DNA of 64,000 bases from Arthrobacter globiformis NBRC 12137 (GTDB lineage Bacteria > Actinomycetota > Actinomycetes > Actinomycetales > Micrococcaceae), in the NCBI RefSeq assembly GCF_000238915.1, contig NZ_BAEG01000037.1, positions 1 through 64,000 of the forward strand, written 5' to 3'. The notes beneath the pieces are model-generated. The model saw only the letters and a list, made by a program, of their open reading frames with translations. It had not been told where the DNA came from and made no database searches. The first letter of the stretch is position 1, and each line of letters begins with the position of its first letter. The position numbers and the translations under genes are program-made. This document shows positions 44,985 to 54,011 of this stretch, piece by piece.

Positions 44985-45565
44985 GCGAAATTAGCCCAAA
45001 CGCCTGGTCCTCGAGAGGTAGTCCCGCAGCACAAACACAGGCCGAACCGGTCTCGCTCCAGGCCGATGACTTCAGTGACTGAAGAGTCGATGCCCTACCA
45101 CACGGATGCCGACAACGGTGGGACGCGAGGTCAATTCTGGGTTGGTGAGGTTAGGAACTGGTGCTGCACCAGATCGGGTAGAGGCGAGCCAGATACGCCG
45201 GATTCTGCCAGGACGACCAGAATGTCGGTACTGGCCCGGGCTTCTTCACCAGCCTGAACCAAAGCCTCGGTGCACTGGCGGGAAGCCCTGATCCGCGAGA
45301 TTGGACCCAGTGCTGACACGATTCCGCGATAGGGCTACCCAGTGTGGCCGGGGATAGTTGGGGGATTGCAGCGTTCTCGTCATGCCCCAGTCGGCCGTCG
45401 CTTCCCGGGAATTTCGGGTGGACCTGAGCAACATTTCTCTCGGAGGGTGCGCTGCACTTCCACGCTGCCACGGATATAGGGTTGGCTTCCACTTGGCTCT
45501 GCTGGGATGATTCACGATTCTGCGCCGGCTGCCAGCTACCAATGCAGGGAAATGAGGCCCGGCCC

Positions 45566-45579
45566 GTTTCACGTGAAAC
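45566..45579. promoter_or_regulatory. parS: parS site 6 (perfect)
   Basis: Exact match to the palindrome, 738 bp after site 5. It is flanked by a CCCG/CGTGG-type GC-rich context. Confidence 0.97.
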
Positions 45580-46352
45580 GTGGAACGGGCGGGGCGACGG
45601 GAGAGCGGCGCCGAGCCGCTGCAGTTGGGACGAGGCCACGTCGGCGGTAGGCGCCGCGAATCATGATGGAAGCCGGCCCGAAGATGGCCACCCTCGGATG
45701 GACGGACGCCGCGTTGCAGGGCTCGACGTAGATCGTTCATGGAAGGGCACAAGAAACCAGACGCCAGGGGATCAGCGAAGCAAGGCACGACCTGTCCTTG
45801 AAGGAGCTGTGTGCGTTGCGGTGCCCGCCCACTGGGCTGCCACAATACCCTGTCAGGCCGCGGGGAGAGGCCCGCATTCCCGGATGACCGCGAACACGGG
45901 GGATACGAATGCTGGCAGGACCTTGTGGAGCCCCTGCGGGACCCGTCCTTCGCGCCCTCAGTTATCGAGCCTGTAGCTACGAAGCGGGTCTAGGTGCGGG
46001 TGATACTCCTGCCTATCGTGGTTCCTTAGGTCCCTGTCGTTCGTTGCCAGCCGGACGCGTCTGATGACCGAGTCCGCATTCCTCTGCAGCTATGTGTCTG
46101 CGTCTCCACCCCGGGGACGCTAGGGGACGAGAGCACCTTGAGGATCCCCACGTGGCCGTTGGTACCTTGTCCACACGATACGCACGTTGGCTCCGCGCAC
46201 CTGCGATCCATTGCGTAGCGGCATACCGTCATCCAATTCAGACTGCGGAACAACACTCGAAGTCAGGCGCCCGCCAAACTCAGGCCGCTCTGGCGATGGG
46301 TCCACATCTGTCGGTCGCTCGCTGGCATAACTGGGAGCATGTGGCTTCGCTT

Positions 46353-46366
46353 GTTTCACGTGAAAC
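46353..46366. promoter_or_regulatory. parS: parS site 7 (perfect)
   Basis: Exact match to the palindrome, 787 bp after site 6 and only 107 bp before site 8. Confidence 0.97.
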
Positions 46367-46459
46367 ATGCGGCGCCTAGTGGCGGAGGCACGCCCACCTG
46401 TGTGGACCGTGACCACAGCCACCTCTCACACCAGACCCCGCCCCCTTCCCCGACCCCGT

Positions 46460-46473
46460 GTTTCACGTGAAAC
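46460..46473. promoter_or_regulatory. parS: parS site 8 (perfect)
   Basis: Exact match to the palindrome. Sites 7 and 8 form the tightest pair in the array. Confidence 0.97.
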
Positions 46474-46901
46474 GAAACGGGAACATGCGATGCCATTTGG
46501 CCCGCCGGAGCATTACAGAAGCCGGCCAACGACTCATCGGACCCATGCAAAATCAAGCAATCCGAATCCACCAGACCCGGACCTGGACTCACGAGATGAC
46601 GACCCTGGTGTTTGTGCAGCTGCGCCGTCGCGCGCTGTTGGCAGGCATCCTCGATTCGACGCCAGTCTCTGATGCGAATTGCGCACCCTTCCCGACGACG
46701 CATCCTACTGAACGTGCGGAGCGAAGATAGAACCGGCAGGTATTTGGCGCAATCCCCGTGGCCTGGACGCCTAAACCGGAAAAACTCACCCTCGAACTGC
46801 TGCACCGGCCACACTGGCACCAGCGAGACAGCAGCCCTTGAGGCTCTGGGAACAGTCGTTCAGGATCTGAAAGGCAGGCTAGAGCAGGCAGCTAGGGCGG
46901 A

Positions 46902-46915
46902 GTTTCACGTGCAAC
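46902..46915. promoter_or_regulatory. Near-parS site, one mismatch
   Basis: GTTTCACGTGCAAC differs from the consensus at one base in the right arm. It could be a weaker ParB site or a decayed one. Confidence 0.6.
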
Positions 46916-47716
46916 ATGCATCGAGTCCCAAAGTCACTCTTGCGTCTAAACCGGCGGACATACACCACCAGACCGCACTGCGCCCAGTATCATCATGAAC
47001 TGCAGGTTTGCGGGTCATGACGACGACAAAGGCACGCATGATTCCATCTCGGATCCTCCGCAACGCATAAGGCCCAAGCCCACGATGCATGTGCGGGGAG
47101 CGGAAGACCGTCGAGCCTTGACGCGTAGAGGGCACACAGGACGTGGGACGGCCGCCGGGTTGGAGCTGCTCGCTGAATGCCTGCATGGCGCTGGCCACAA
47201 CCTGAACTTAACCGAGACGGCGTGAGGAGTCGCCCTAAACCAGCACAAAACGCCGGACGTCGGTCTGAACATACAAATCCGGCGCGGCGAAGCGGCCATC
47301 GCACCATCATCCGAGCGGCACCACCGGGCGTCCCACAGACCCTATAGTGCAGCGGATCGATCCCATTGGGAAGGGCATCGGGCGGTAACCACAACCCGCA
47401 AAGTGAGGAGCAGTTGACCGCATTGGCCTGGGGTTTAAGGAACGTGCCATTGCCGCACCTCTGGAGCCAGTCATTCTCGTCCCACGTGAAACGACAAGCG
47501 GCATCGAAGCAAACCGTTGAGCAGCACTGTTCGTCTGGAGGCCGGCCTCATAAACAGCCCAAGAGGGAATCAACCCACAGGGCCATCCATCCCAAACACC
47601 AGCTCCAGTAGCCCGTCAGCCGTCTTGCAATCCAACCTGGCTGCGAAGTCGTTCCCGGGGCTAGCAAGACAGTCAAAGGCATCGACTATCTTCGCCAGGG
47701 TCCGCGCGAAGGAATA

Positions 47717-47745
47717 GAAAAGGGCCCGTTCATTCGAACGGACCC
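47717..47745 (-). terminator. Rho-independent terminator after parB
   Basis: GGGCCCGTTC (47722-47731) pairs with 47736-47745 with one mismatch and a 4-base loop. Read leftwards, a TTTTCT follows the stem. It ends the parA-parB transcription unit. Confidence 0.75.
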
Positions 47746-47763
47746 CAATCTTCGACTAGTACC

Positions 47764-49113
47764 TTAGTTGTCGGCTCCCGGAGCAAGCACATCCATGATC
47801 CGGTTGAGGTCTTCAACACTTGCGAACTCGATGCTCACGCGGCCCTTGCGCGCGCCGAGCGAGATCTTCACGTTGGTGTCCAGCCTGTCCGAGAGCGAGG
47901 AGGCCAGGTAGTCCAACCGCTCGTGGCGTGCACCAGGGCGGGGGATGTTGTTCTTGGCCGGCATCACGGGTTCGCGGTGTAGCGTTACCGCTTCCTCGGT
48001 GGCACGGACCGACATGCCCTCAGCCACGATCTTCTGGGCCAGGCGTTCCATGGAGGCTGCGTCGGGAAGCGAGAGGAGGGCCCGGGCGTGGCCGGCCGAG
48101 AGCACATTGGCTGCCACGCGACGCTGGACCAGCGGGGGAAGCTTCAACAAACGCAGAGTGTTGGAGACCTGCGGGCGGGAGCGTCCGATCCGGTCAGCCA
48201 GCTGCTCGTGCGTTGTGCCAAAATCCTCAAGCAGCTGCTGGTACGCGGCAGCCTCTTCGAGCGGATTTAGCTGGCTGCGGTGGAGGTTCTCCAGAAGCGC
48301 GTCCCGGAGCAGGTCATCATCCGTCGTGTCACGGACAATCGCCGGGATCGTGGAGAGTCCGGCGGCCTGGACTGCACGCCACCGACGTTCACCCATCACC
48401 AGCTCGTACGGTTCTCCACCCTTTTCGGTTGAAGTACGCACCACAATTGGCTGGAGGACGCCTATTTCCCGAACGGAGTGAACAAGCTCCGCCATGTCGT
48501 CCTCATCGAAGACGGTTCGCGGCTGCTTGCGGTTGGGATGGATGTCAGTAACCGGGATTTCAGCGAAACGCACGCCGGGCACCTCGACGAGATCGACGCC
48601 GTTGTCGGGGACAGCAGCGGAGCCTGCCTCGTGCCGGCCGTCGGCAGCCTGGGCTGAAGCGGCGTCGTCCTGAGGCCCGTCCACGGCGGACGAGTCCGGG
48701 CGAACGGGCCCGGACTTCTTAGCGTCCTTGGCGGCTCTGGCCGCAACAGCATTCTTGACGGCATCCGCGGCGGCACCCGAAGCGCCACCGGTCCGGGAAG
48801 CGGCGGTCTTCGCCGTTGACTTGGCAGAAGAGGCCTTCACTGAATCCGAAGCGTCCTTCGCATCCGCTTCGGTCGACTCCGGAACTTCGGAAGACTCCGC
48901 AGCCTTCCGGCCGGACCGGCGAGCCGGGGCTTCGTCGGGGACAGACACGTCCGGCCCTGCCGCAGGGACGGGTTCAGCCGTCTTGCGCGCCTCCGGGAAG
49001 AAGAGATCCACAGGGCGCGACGGAGCTGCTCCGTTACCCGAAGCGCCTGCGGAAGCGGAACTTGGAATGAGTGCGCCAAGACCGCGACCGAGCCCGCGTC
49101 GCTTATCGCTCAT
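47764..49113 (-). CDS. parB: Chromosome partitioning protein ParB
   Basis: A 449-residue ParB, about 100 longer than usual. The N-terminus [12 protein letters not shown] is the ParA-contacting segment. Residues about 40-175 are an Ala/Ser/Lys/Asp-rich disordered linker. The CTPase domain has I-H-P-N-R-K-Q-P-R near 191 and G-E-R-R-W-R-A at 241-247, then [13 protein letters not shown] and the helix-turn-helix that reads parS. The extra length lies entirely in the N-terminal linker. GGAGGG precedes the ATG. It lies 67 bp after parA. Confidence 0.97.
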   Translation of the reverse strand: MSDKRRGLGRGLGALIPSSASAGASGNGAAPSRPVDLFFPEARKTAEPVPAAGPDVSVPDEAPARRSGRKAAESSEVPESTEADAKDASDSVKASSAKSTAKTAASRTGGASGAAADAVKNAVAARAAKDAKKSGPVRPDSSAVDGPQDDAASAQAADGRHEAGSAAVPDNGVDLVEVPGVRFAEIPVTDIHPNRKQPRTVFDEDDMAELVHSVREIGVLQPIVVRTSTEKGGEPYELVMGERRWRAVQAAGLSTIPAIVRDTTDDDLLRDALLENLHRSQLNPLEEAAAYQQLLEDFGTTHEQLADRIGRSRPQVSNTLRLLKLPPLVQRRVAANVLSAGHARALLSLPDAASMERLAQKIVAEGMSVRATEEAVTLHREPVMPAKNNIPRPGARHERLDYLASSLSDRLDTNVKISLGARKGRVSIEFASVEDLNRIMDVLAPGADN

Positions 49114-49180
49114 GGATGATTCCCTCCATCGGAAGAGCCCGGCTATGCCGGGCTCCGGCTGTTGCTGTGTTTGGAAAATT

Positions 49181-50233
49181 CTAACGCTCAGCGATTTCCG
49201 CTGCGGCTTCCAGGTAGGACAACGCGCCGCTGGAGGATGGATCGTAGGTCATGACAGTCTGCTGGTAACTCGGCGCTTCGGAGATCCGGACGGAGCGCGG
49301 GACAACGGCGTCGAGGACCTGGTCCGGGAAGTGCTGCCGGACTTCCGCTGCGACCTGGGCGGCCAGGTTGGTCCGCCCGTCGTACATGGTCAGCAGAATC
49401 GTGGAGACCTCCAGATCCGCGTTCAGGTGCTTCTGGATCATCTCGATGTTCTTCAGCAGCTGGCTCAGGCCCTCGAGTGCGTAGTATTCGCACTGGATGG
49501 GGATGAGCACTTCGCCGGCCGCGCAGAAGGCGTTGACCGTCAGCAGTCCCAGGCTGGGCGGGCAGTCAATGAAGATGTAGTCGAGCCGCTGCTCGCCCTT
49601 CTTCTGCCGGGCTTTGGCATAGACGTCGATAGCGCGGCGGAGGCGCTGTTCCCGTGCCACCAGCGAGACCAGTTCGATCTCGGCGCCGGCCAAGTGGATG
49701 GTGGCCGGCGCGCAAATGAGGTTGCTGATGTCCGGGCACTGTGCCACTACATCTTCAAGCGCCACATCATTGATCAGCACGTCATAGATGCTGTCGACGT
49801 CGGCATGGTGCTCAATGCCCAGAGCCGTGGACGCGTTGCCCTGCGGGTCGATGTCGATGACCAGCACGTTCAGGCCGGCCGCTGCCAGCGCCGCAGCGAT
49901 GTTCACAGTGGTTGTGGTTTTACCCACGCCACCCTTTTGGTTTGAAACTGTGAAGATCCGCGTCTTCTCCGGTTTCGGCAGGTTACGGCCGAGGAGCCGC
50001 TCCCGACGCCGGTTCTCGTGCGCGAGTTCCCGGGCGATGGGGCTTGAGTCATCCAGTGTGTCCAACACGTTCCCGCGGGCCGCAGTTTCACGTGAAACCT
50101 TGGCAGCTCCCGCGCCAGCAACCGGATTGAATTGATTTGCCGTTGTAGCGACCGGTGATACGCCAAAGGCACGCGCCGACCCCAGGGACACGAACGGGGG
50201 AATCCGCTGCGTGGAGGTTTCGCTACTGGTCAC
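49181..50233 (-). CDS. parA: Chromosome partitioning ATPase ParA
   Basis: A 350-residue deviant Walker ATPase starting with GTG. Residues 1-90 form an extended N-terminus. The deviant Walker A K-G-G-V-G-K-T-T is at 100-107, followed by [11 protein letters not shown] and [11 protein letters not shown]. It binds DNA and moves ParB-parS complexes away from the origin. Codons 46-50 contain a perfect parS site. Confidence 0.97.
   Translation of the reverse strand: MTSSETSTQRIPPFVSLGSARAFGVSPVATTANQFNPVAGAGAAKVSRETAARGNVLDTLDDSSPIARELAHENRRRERLLGRNLPKPEKTRIFTVSNQKGGVGKTTTTVNIAAALAAAGLNVLVIDIDPQGNASTALGIEHHADVDSIYDVLINDVALEDVVAQCPDISNLICAPATIHLAGAEIELVSLVAREQRLRRAIDVYAKARQKKGEQRLDYIFIDCPPSLGLLTVNAFCAAGEVLIPIQCEYYALEGLSQLLKNIEMIQKHLNADLEVSTILLTMYDGRTNLAAQVAAEVRQHFPDQVLDAVVPRSVRISEAPSYQQTVMTYDPSSSGALSYLEAAAEIAER
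50085..50098. promoter_or_regulatory. parS: parS site 9 (perfect), inside parA
   Basis: Exact match to GTTTCACGTGAAAC inside the parA coding sequence, encoding V-S-R-E-T (residues 46-50) in the poorly conserved N-terminal extension. It is the perfect site closest to dnaA (about 3.9 kb). Confidence 0.97.
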
Positions 50234-50318
50234 TGGGACACACTCACTCTCGTTCGGCTTTCACTGCCGTTCTCTAGCCTAACCGCTACACCCTAAGGAC
50301 CCGCGGCACCTTGCGGGG

Positions 50319-50969
50319 CTAGGCGCTCTTTTGGGTCTTCTTAACTACGATCCGCACCACCGTGGTAGGTTCCTCGAGCAGGTCCTGGCCCACGGTGACC
50401 ACCGAGGTCTCCACGCCGCCAAGCTTGCGGATGGCCTTGGCTGCCTTTTCGATCTCCTCGCCGGCACTGCGGCCCTTGATGGCCACGACTTCACCTTCAC
50501 CGCCGAGCAGCGGAATGGTGAGGCCTGCAAGGTTGCTCAGTGCGGACACTGCCCGGGCCGTTACGACGTCGGCCGTCACCATGCCAACGGCAAGTTCGGC
50601 GCGCGTGCGCATAACCGTGACGTTGCCCAACCCCAGATCGTCAACCACTTCCTGCAGCCAGATCACCCGGCGTTCCAGCGGTTCGATGAGGGTCAGCTCG
50701 AGGTCAGGACGGGCAATGGCCAGGCAGAGGCCCGGAAGGCCGGCGCCGCTTCCGACGTCGGCCACGTGGCTTCCCTGCGGAATTTCACTTTCGATCACCG
50801 CGCAGTTCAGGACATGGCGTCCCCAGAGCCTGGGGATTTCCCGCGGACCAATCAGTCCGCGCTCGGTCCCGGACGTCGCCAGGTGTTCGACATACCGTTC
50901 AGCCAGGCCCAGGCGGTCGCCGAAGATCTTCTCCGCCGCCAGGCGCTCGGCAGCCGTCATTTCAACCAT
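50319..50969 (-). CDS. rsmG: 16S rRNA 7-methylguanosine methyltransferase RsmG
   Basis: A 216-residue SAM-dependent methyltransferase that modifies G527 of 16S rRNA. It has H-V-A-D-V-G-S-G-A-G-L-P-G-L near residue 74 and L-I-E-P-L-E-R-R for the SAM pocket. The frame is open to 51095, but that part overlaps jag; the ATG at 50967-50969 gives the normal family length. A TTG at 50984 is an alternative. No strong ribosome binding site is visible, so coupling to jag is likely. Confidence 0.93.
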   Translation of the reverse strand: MVEMTAAERLAAEKIFGDRLGLAERYVEHLATSGTERGLIGPREIPRLWGRHVLNCAVIESEIPQGSHVADVGSGAGLPGLCLAIARPDLELTLIEPLERRVIWLQEVVDDLGLGNVTVMRTRAELAVGMVTADVVTARAVSALSNLAGLTIPLLGGEGEVVAIKGRSAGEEIEKAAKAIRKLGGVETSVVTVGQDLLEEPTTVVRIVVKKTQKSA

Positions 50970-50988
50970 CAGTACGTCAGCCAACGGT

Positions 50989-51552
50989 TCAGTCGGCGGA
51001 AACGACGATGTGCCGGCCCGCACCCTCGCCCTCGGACTCGCTGACGAATCCAAGGTCGGCGACGGCGTCGTGGACGATCTTCCGCTCGTAGGCACTCATG
51101 GGCTCCAGCGCCACGGCCTCGCCGTTTTCCTTGACGCTGGCAACGGCGTCCTCGGCGATTTTCTGCAGGTGGCCAGCGCGTTCCTTGCGGTAGCCGTTGA
51201 TGTCGAGCACCAGGCGAGAGCGGTTTTCCGTCGCGGAAAGAACGGAGAGCCGGGTCAGTTCCTGCAGGGCTTCCAGCACCTCGCCGTCGCGTCCCACGAG
51301 GCTTTCGAGCCCGGCGGATTCTTCCTCGGTCACGATCGAGATGTAGGTGCGTCCGTTCCGGACCTCAATGTCGATGTCGCCGTCGATATCGGCAATGTCC
51401 AGCAGTTCCTCAAGGTAGTCGGCGGCCACGTCGCCCTCTTCTTCCAGGCGGCTTGCCGACGTGCCCTTGCCCGCGTTCACGGTGCCGGCAACGGAGTCCT
51501 GGTCTTCGCTGGCCTCAGCGGAAAGTGCGTGTTCAGAGCTCTCAACAGACAT
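50989..51552 (-). CDS. jag: Jag/SpoIIIJ-associated RNA-binding protein (KH-R3H)
   Basis: A 187-residue protein with an acidic N-terminus, a KH-like domain containing G-R-D-G-E-V-L-E-A-L-Q near residue 87, and a C-terminal R3H domain (R-K-I-V-H-D-A-V-A). It usually accompanies yidC. Its ATG overlaps the yidC stop (TAATG), which points to coupling. Confidence 0.93.
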   Translation of the reverse strand: MSVESSEHALSAEASEDQDSVAGTVNAGKGTSASRLEEEGDVAADYLEELLDIADIDGDIDIEVRNGRTYISIVTEEESAGLESLVGRDGEVLEALQELTRLSVLSATENRSRLVLDINGYRKERAGHLQKIAEDAVASVKENGEAVALEPMSAYERKIVHDAVADLGFVSESEGEGAGRHIVVSAD

Positions 51553-52532
51553 TACTTCTTCTTCCTGTTCTTACGTTGTGGCTGAGTGCGCTGCGTCCGG
51601 GCCTGCGCAACCGCAGCGGCGGCAGCTGCTTCCGCTTCGGCGTCGACCTTCTTGCCGCCGAGGATGGGGAGGGCCGGAAGGCCCTTGGCGGCACGGCGCT
51701 CGGCGAGGGCCTTGGCGGCGGGGGATCCCGGCGTCGGCATCCGGCGAATGACAAAGAACTGCTGGCCCATGGTCCACAGGTTGGTGGTGGTCCAGTAGAT
51801 CAGGACACCGATGGGGAAGTTAATGCCGCCCACACCGAAAACGATGGGCAGGATGTACAGCATCATCTTCTGCTGGCGCATGAAAGGGCTGGCCATGGCC
51901 TCTTCTGACATGTTCTTGGCCATGATCTGCTTCTGGGTGATGAACTGGGACGCCGTCATCGCCAGGATCATCAGAATGGACAGGACCCACACGGCCACCT
52001 CGTTGCCGCCCGGGGGCGTGCCGTGGAGCAGGGTCGCAGACAGCGGGGCGCCGAAAATGCTGGACTTGTCGAACTGCTGGACCTGGTTCGCGCTCATGGC
52101 ACCAATGCCCTGACCGCTGGAGCTGGCATTCGAAACGCCGGACAGCACCTGGAACAGTGCAAAGAAGAACGGCATCTGAATCAGCATCGGCAGGCAGGCC
52201 GAGAACGGGTTGGTCCCGTGCTTCTTGTACATGGCCATCTGCTCCTGCGCCATGGCCTGGCGGGAGAGCTGGTCGGTCTTGCCCTTGTACTTGTCCTGCA
52301 GCTTCTTCAGGTCCGGCTGCAGCAGCTGCATGCCGCGCTGGGCCTTGATCTGCTTTACGAACACGGGGATCAGGGCGGCCCGGATCACGAGCACGAGCCC
52401 GATGATGGACAGGGTCCAGGTCCAGCCGGAGGCCGCAGGCAGCCCGATGGCAGTCAGGCCCTCATGGAAGCCCACCATGATGATGGACACAAGCCACTTG
52501 AACGGAAACATGATTGTTTCAAAGAAGTCCAT
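51552..52532 (-). CDS. yidC: Membrane protein insertase YidC
   Basis: A 326-residue YidC of the short Gram-positive type with five predicted helices. Helix 1 spans residues 12-32; the conserved cytoplasmic loop A-L-I-P-V-F-V-K-Q-I-K-A-Q-R-G-M follows. The C-terminus is Lys/Arg-rich (R-K-N-R-K-K-K), fitting ribosome contact. It inserts membrane proteins with or without SecYEG. It lies 16 bp after yidD. Confidence 0.96.
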   Translation of the reverse strand: MDFFETIMFPFKWLVSIIMVGFHEGLTAIGLPAASGWTWTLSIIGLVLVIRAALIPVFVKQIKAQRGMQLLQPDLKKLQDKYKGKTDQLSRQAMAQEQMAMYKKHGTNPFSACLPMLIQMPFFFALFQVLSGVSNASSSGQGIGAMSANQVQQFDKSSIFGAPLSATLLHGTPPGGNEVAVWVLSILMILAMTASQFITQKQIMAKNMSEEAMASPFMRQQKMMLYILPIVFGVGGINFPIGVLIYWTTTNLWTMGQQFFVIRRMPTPGSPAAKALAERRAAKGLPALPILGGKKVDAEAEAAAAAAVAQARTQRTQPQRKNRKKK

Positions 52533-52548
52533 ACGATATCCCTATTCG

Positions 52549-52944
52549 TCAGGCCGCAGTGCGGCCTTCTCCATCAGTCTGAGCAGCCAGGTACTTGTCC
52601 GGGTTATTCAGCACAACAATTCTGGGGGTCCGGTTTTCAGGCCATTCCCGGTGGCCGGCGGGGACATGGTCCACGCCACCGGCGTTCCACGGATGGCAGC
52701 GTGCCAGGCGCCTGGCCGCCAGCCAGCTGCCTTTAACGGCGCCGTGGACTGTGACTGCTTCAAGCGCGTAGGCCGAGCAGGAGGGAAAGAAGCGGCAGAC
52801 CTGGCCGTACAAGGGCGAAACCACCTTGCGGTAGGCCAGAAGCAGAAGAATGAGGATATTGCGGGGCAGGTTCCAGATGAAGCTGCCAGCGGCCGCTGCT
52901 GCGGACTTGGGGGAATGGACGACGGCGGCAGTCGGGTCAAGCAC
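52549..52944 (-). CDS. yidD: Membrane protein insertion efficiency factor YidD
   Basis: A 131-residue protein with G-x-V-C-R-F-F-P-S-C-S-A-Y-A, the YidD core, preceded by an amphipathic membrane-associating segment and followed by C-H-P-W-N-A-G-G. An Ala-rich N-terminus of about 25 residues is longer than in most family members. The GTG start overlaps the rnpA stop by 8 bases. Confidence 0.94.
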   Translation of the reverse strand: MLDPTAAVVHSPKSAAAAAGSFIWNLPRNILILLLLAYRKVVSPLYGQVCRFFPSCSAYALEAVTVHGAVKGSWLAARRLARCHPWNAGGVDHVPAGHREWPENRTPRIVVLNNPDKYLAAQTDGEGRTAA

Positions 52945-53362
52945 GCTGTGTCCCTTCCTGTGTTGTTGCGTCCGTTGGCGTTCCAGCTGGCCGTTTTCCG
53001 GTCACCGCCGGAAGGCGGCCAGCCAGCCGCCTCATGGTGTTTTCCAAGGCGGCGTTGTAATCCGCCAGGAGTTCATCCCAGCTGGCTGTTGCGGAGGCGG
53101 GCAAAGCACGCACCACAATAGCGAATCCGGTGCCGTACTCGTGCAGCGAGACAGCGCCGGCTTCTCTAAGTCTCCTCTTAACGAGGTTCCTGGCAACAGC
53201 GTTCCCGACAGCCTTGGAAACGATGAACCCGATGCGGCTGGGCTCGTCCGCTCCAATAGTTGCCGTATATAACACTACGTTCCGGCGTCCATTGCGGACG
53301 CCGGAACGTACAGTTGTTGAAAAATCGGTTGAAGTCCTCAGGCGGTTCCTGGTGGCAAGCAC
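52937..53362 (-). CDS. rnpA: Ribonuclease P protein component
   Basis: A 141-residue protein starting with GTG. A-V-A-R-N-L-V-K-R-R-L-R-E is the RNR signature that contacts RNase P RNA; it helps the ribozyme mature tRNA 5' ends. The N-terminus M-L-A-T-R-N-R-L is typical. It lies 40 bp after rpmH. Confidence 0.95.
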   Translation of the reverse strand: MLATRNRLRTSTDFSTTVRSGVRNGRRNVVLYTATIGADEPSRIGFIVSKAVGNAVARNLVKRRLREAGAVSLHEYGTGFAIVVRALPASATASWDELLADYNAALENTMRRLAGRLPAVTGKRPAGTPTDATTQEGTQRA

Positions 53363-53402
53363 CGCTAATCTCGCAGAAGGAAGAAGACCGACAAGTCAGT
53401 AT

Positions 53403-53540
53403 TTAGGCCGACAGTTCGGTGCGGCCCTTGCCACGGCGGGCGGCCAGAATGGCACGGCCGGCACGGGTGCGCATACGAAGGCGGAAGCCGTGCTTCTTGG
53501 CCCGACGGCGGTTATTCGGCTGAAAAGTCCGCTTGCTCAC
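53403..53540 (-). CDS. rpmH: 50S ribosomal protein bL34
   Basis: A 45-residue basic protein read from a GTG at 53538-53540. It starts [13 protein letters not shown] and contains the family run [13 protein letters not shown]. It is the first gene of the leftward operon from oriC; the rpmH-rnpA pair beside dnaA is nearly universal. Confidence 0.97.
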   Translation of the reverse strand: MSKRTFQPNNRRRAKKHGFRLRMRTRAGRAILAARRGKGRTELSA

Positions 53541-54011
53541 GTTAGTTACTCCAGTGGATCAAAGGTGCGCCCACCCGATCAGTAAGGGGAAGAACTGGCC
53601 GACGCTAAGTTTTGTATGTGTCTGCTTCCCCTGAATTTCCCGGAACACACGGAGTGTCCGGAAGTCCAAAATAGGGTCAGAAAGCAGGCACAAAGGACTC
53701 CACAACGTTAGGGCAAAACGCCGCCGGGAGTCAAACCAGCAGGCTGCCCGGCGTGTTTCCCCAGCTGTGGCTAACGGCGTGCAGAACCTGTGGATGAAGC
53801 GGCTCACAACCGCTGTTTTCGAACCACAACGGTGTAATTATCCACAAGGCACTTCCCAGCTATCTTCTAGGCTTTTCATCCCCTAGAGTGTCTCAGTAGC
53901 CGATTATCCACGGACTGTGCATAACCCTGTGGATTAAGCCGGGCCAGCACCCTGGTTCCAGGCTTGCGGCTGCATGTAATGCAGGCAGCAAGCTTTGAGG
54001 AACCAAATTTG
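53541..54011. other. oriC: oriC, rpmH-dnaA interval
   Basis: This gap holds one perfect DnaA box (53838-53846) and boxes with one mismatch or a permitted N at 53766-53774, 53789-53797, 53904-53912, 53916-53924 and 53928-53936. It must also contain the divergent promoters of rpmH and dnaA; no exact promoter is assigned. Bacterial origins commonly span both sides of dnaA. Confidence 0.8.

Larger units (their letters stand above)
40919..47716. other. 6.8-kb gene-free region with parS array
   Basis: Stops occur often in all six frames, base composition is visibly less GC-rich than the flanks, and none of the open frames (longest about 180 codons) shows a ribosome binding site with plausible composition or a recognisable domain. 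It holds eight perfect and one near-perfect parS site, a DnaA-box cluster at 44547-44984 and two strong hairpins. Given the operon neighbours (trxA, parB), I infer a non-coding ParB-loading region. Decayed genes cannot be excluded. Confidence 0.8.

Noticed and set aside
46356..46820. 154-codon minus-strand frame overlapping parS sites 7-8
   Set aside because: It runs through two parS sites and has no ribosome binding site or recognisable domain.
47479..47492. GTCCCACGTGAAAC as a parS site
   Set aside because: Two mismatches in one arm; ParB sites seldom tolerate this, so it is not listed as a site.
40919..47716. Decayed prophage or transposon in the gene-free region
   Set aside because: No integrase, transposase, terminal repeats or target duplications were recognised; parS sites are intact, which argues against simple decay.
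53541..54011. Small ORFs inside the origin intervals
   Set aside because: They have no ribosome binding sites, and the intervals are explained by DnaA boxes and promoters.
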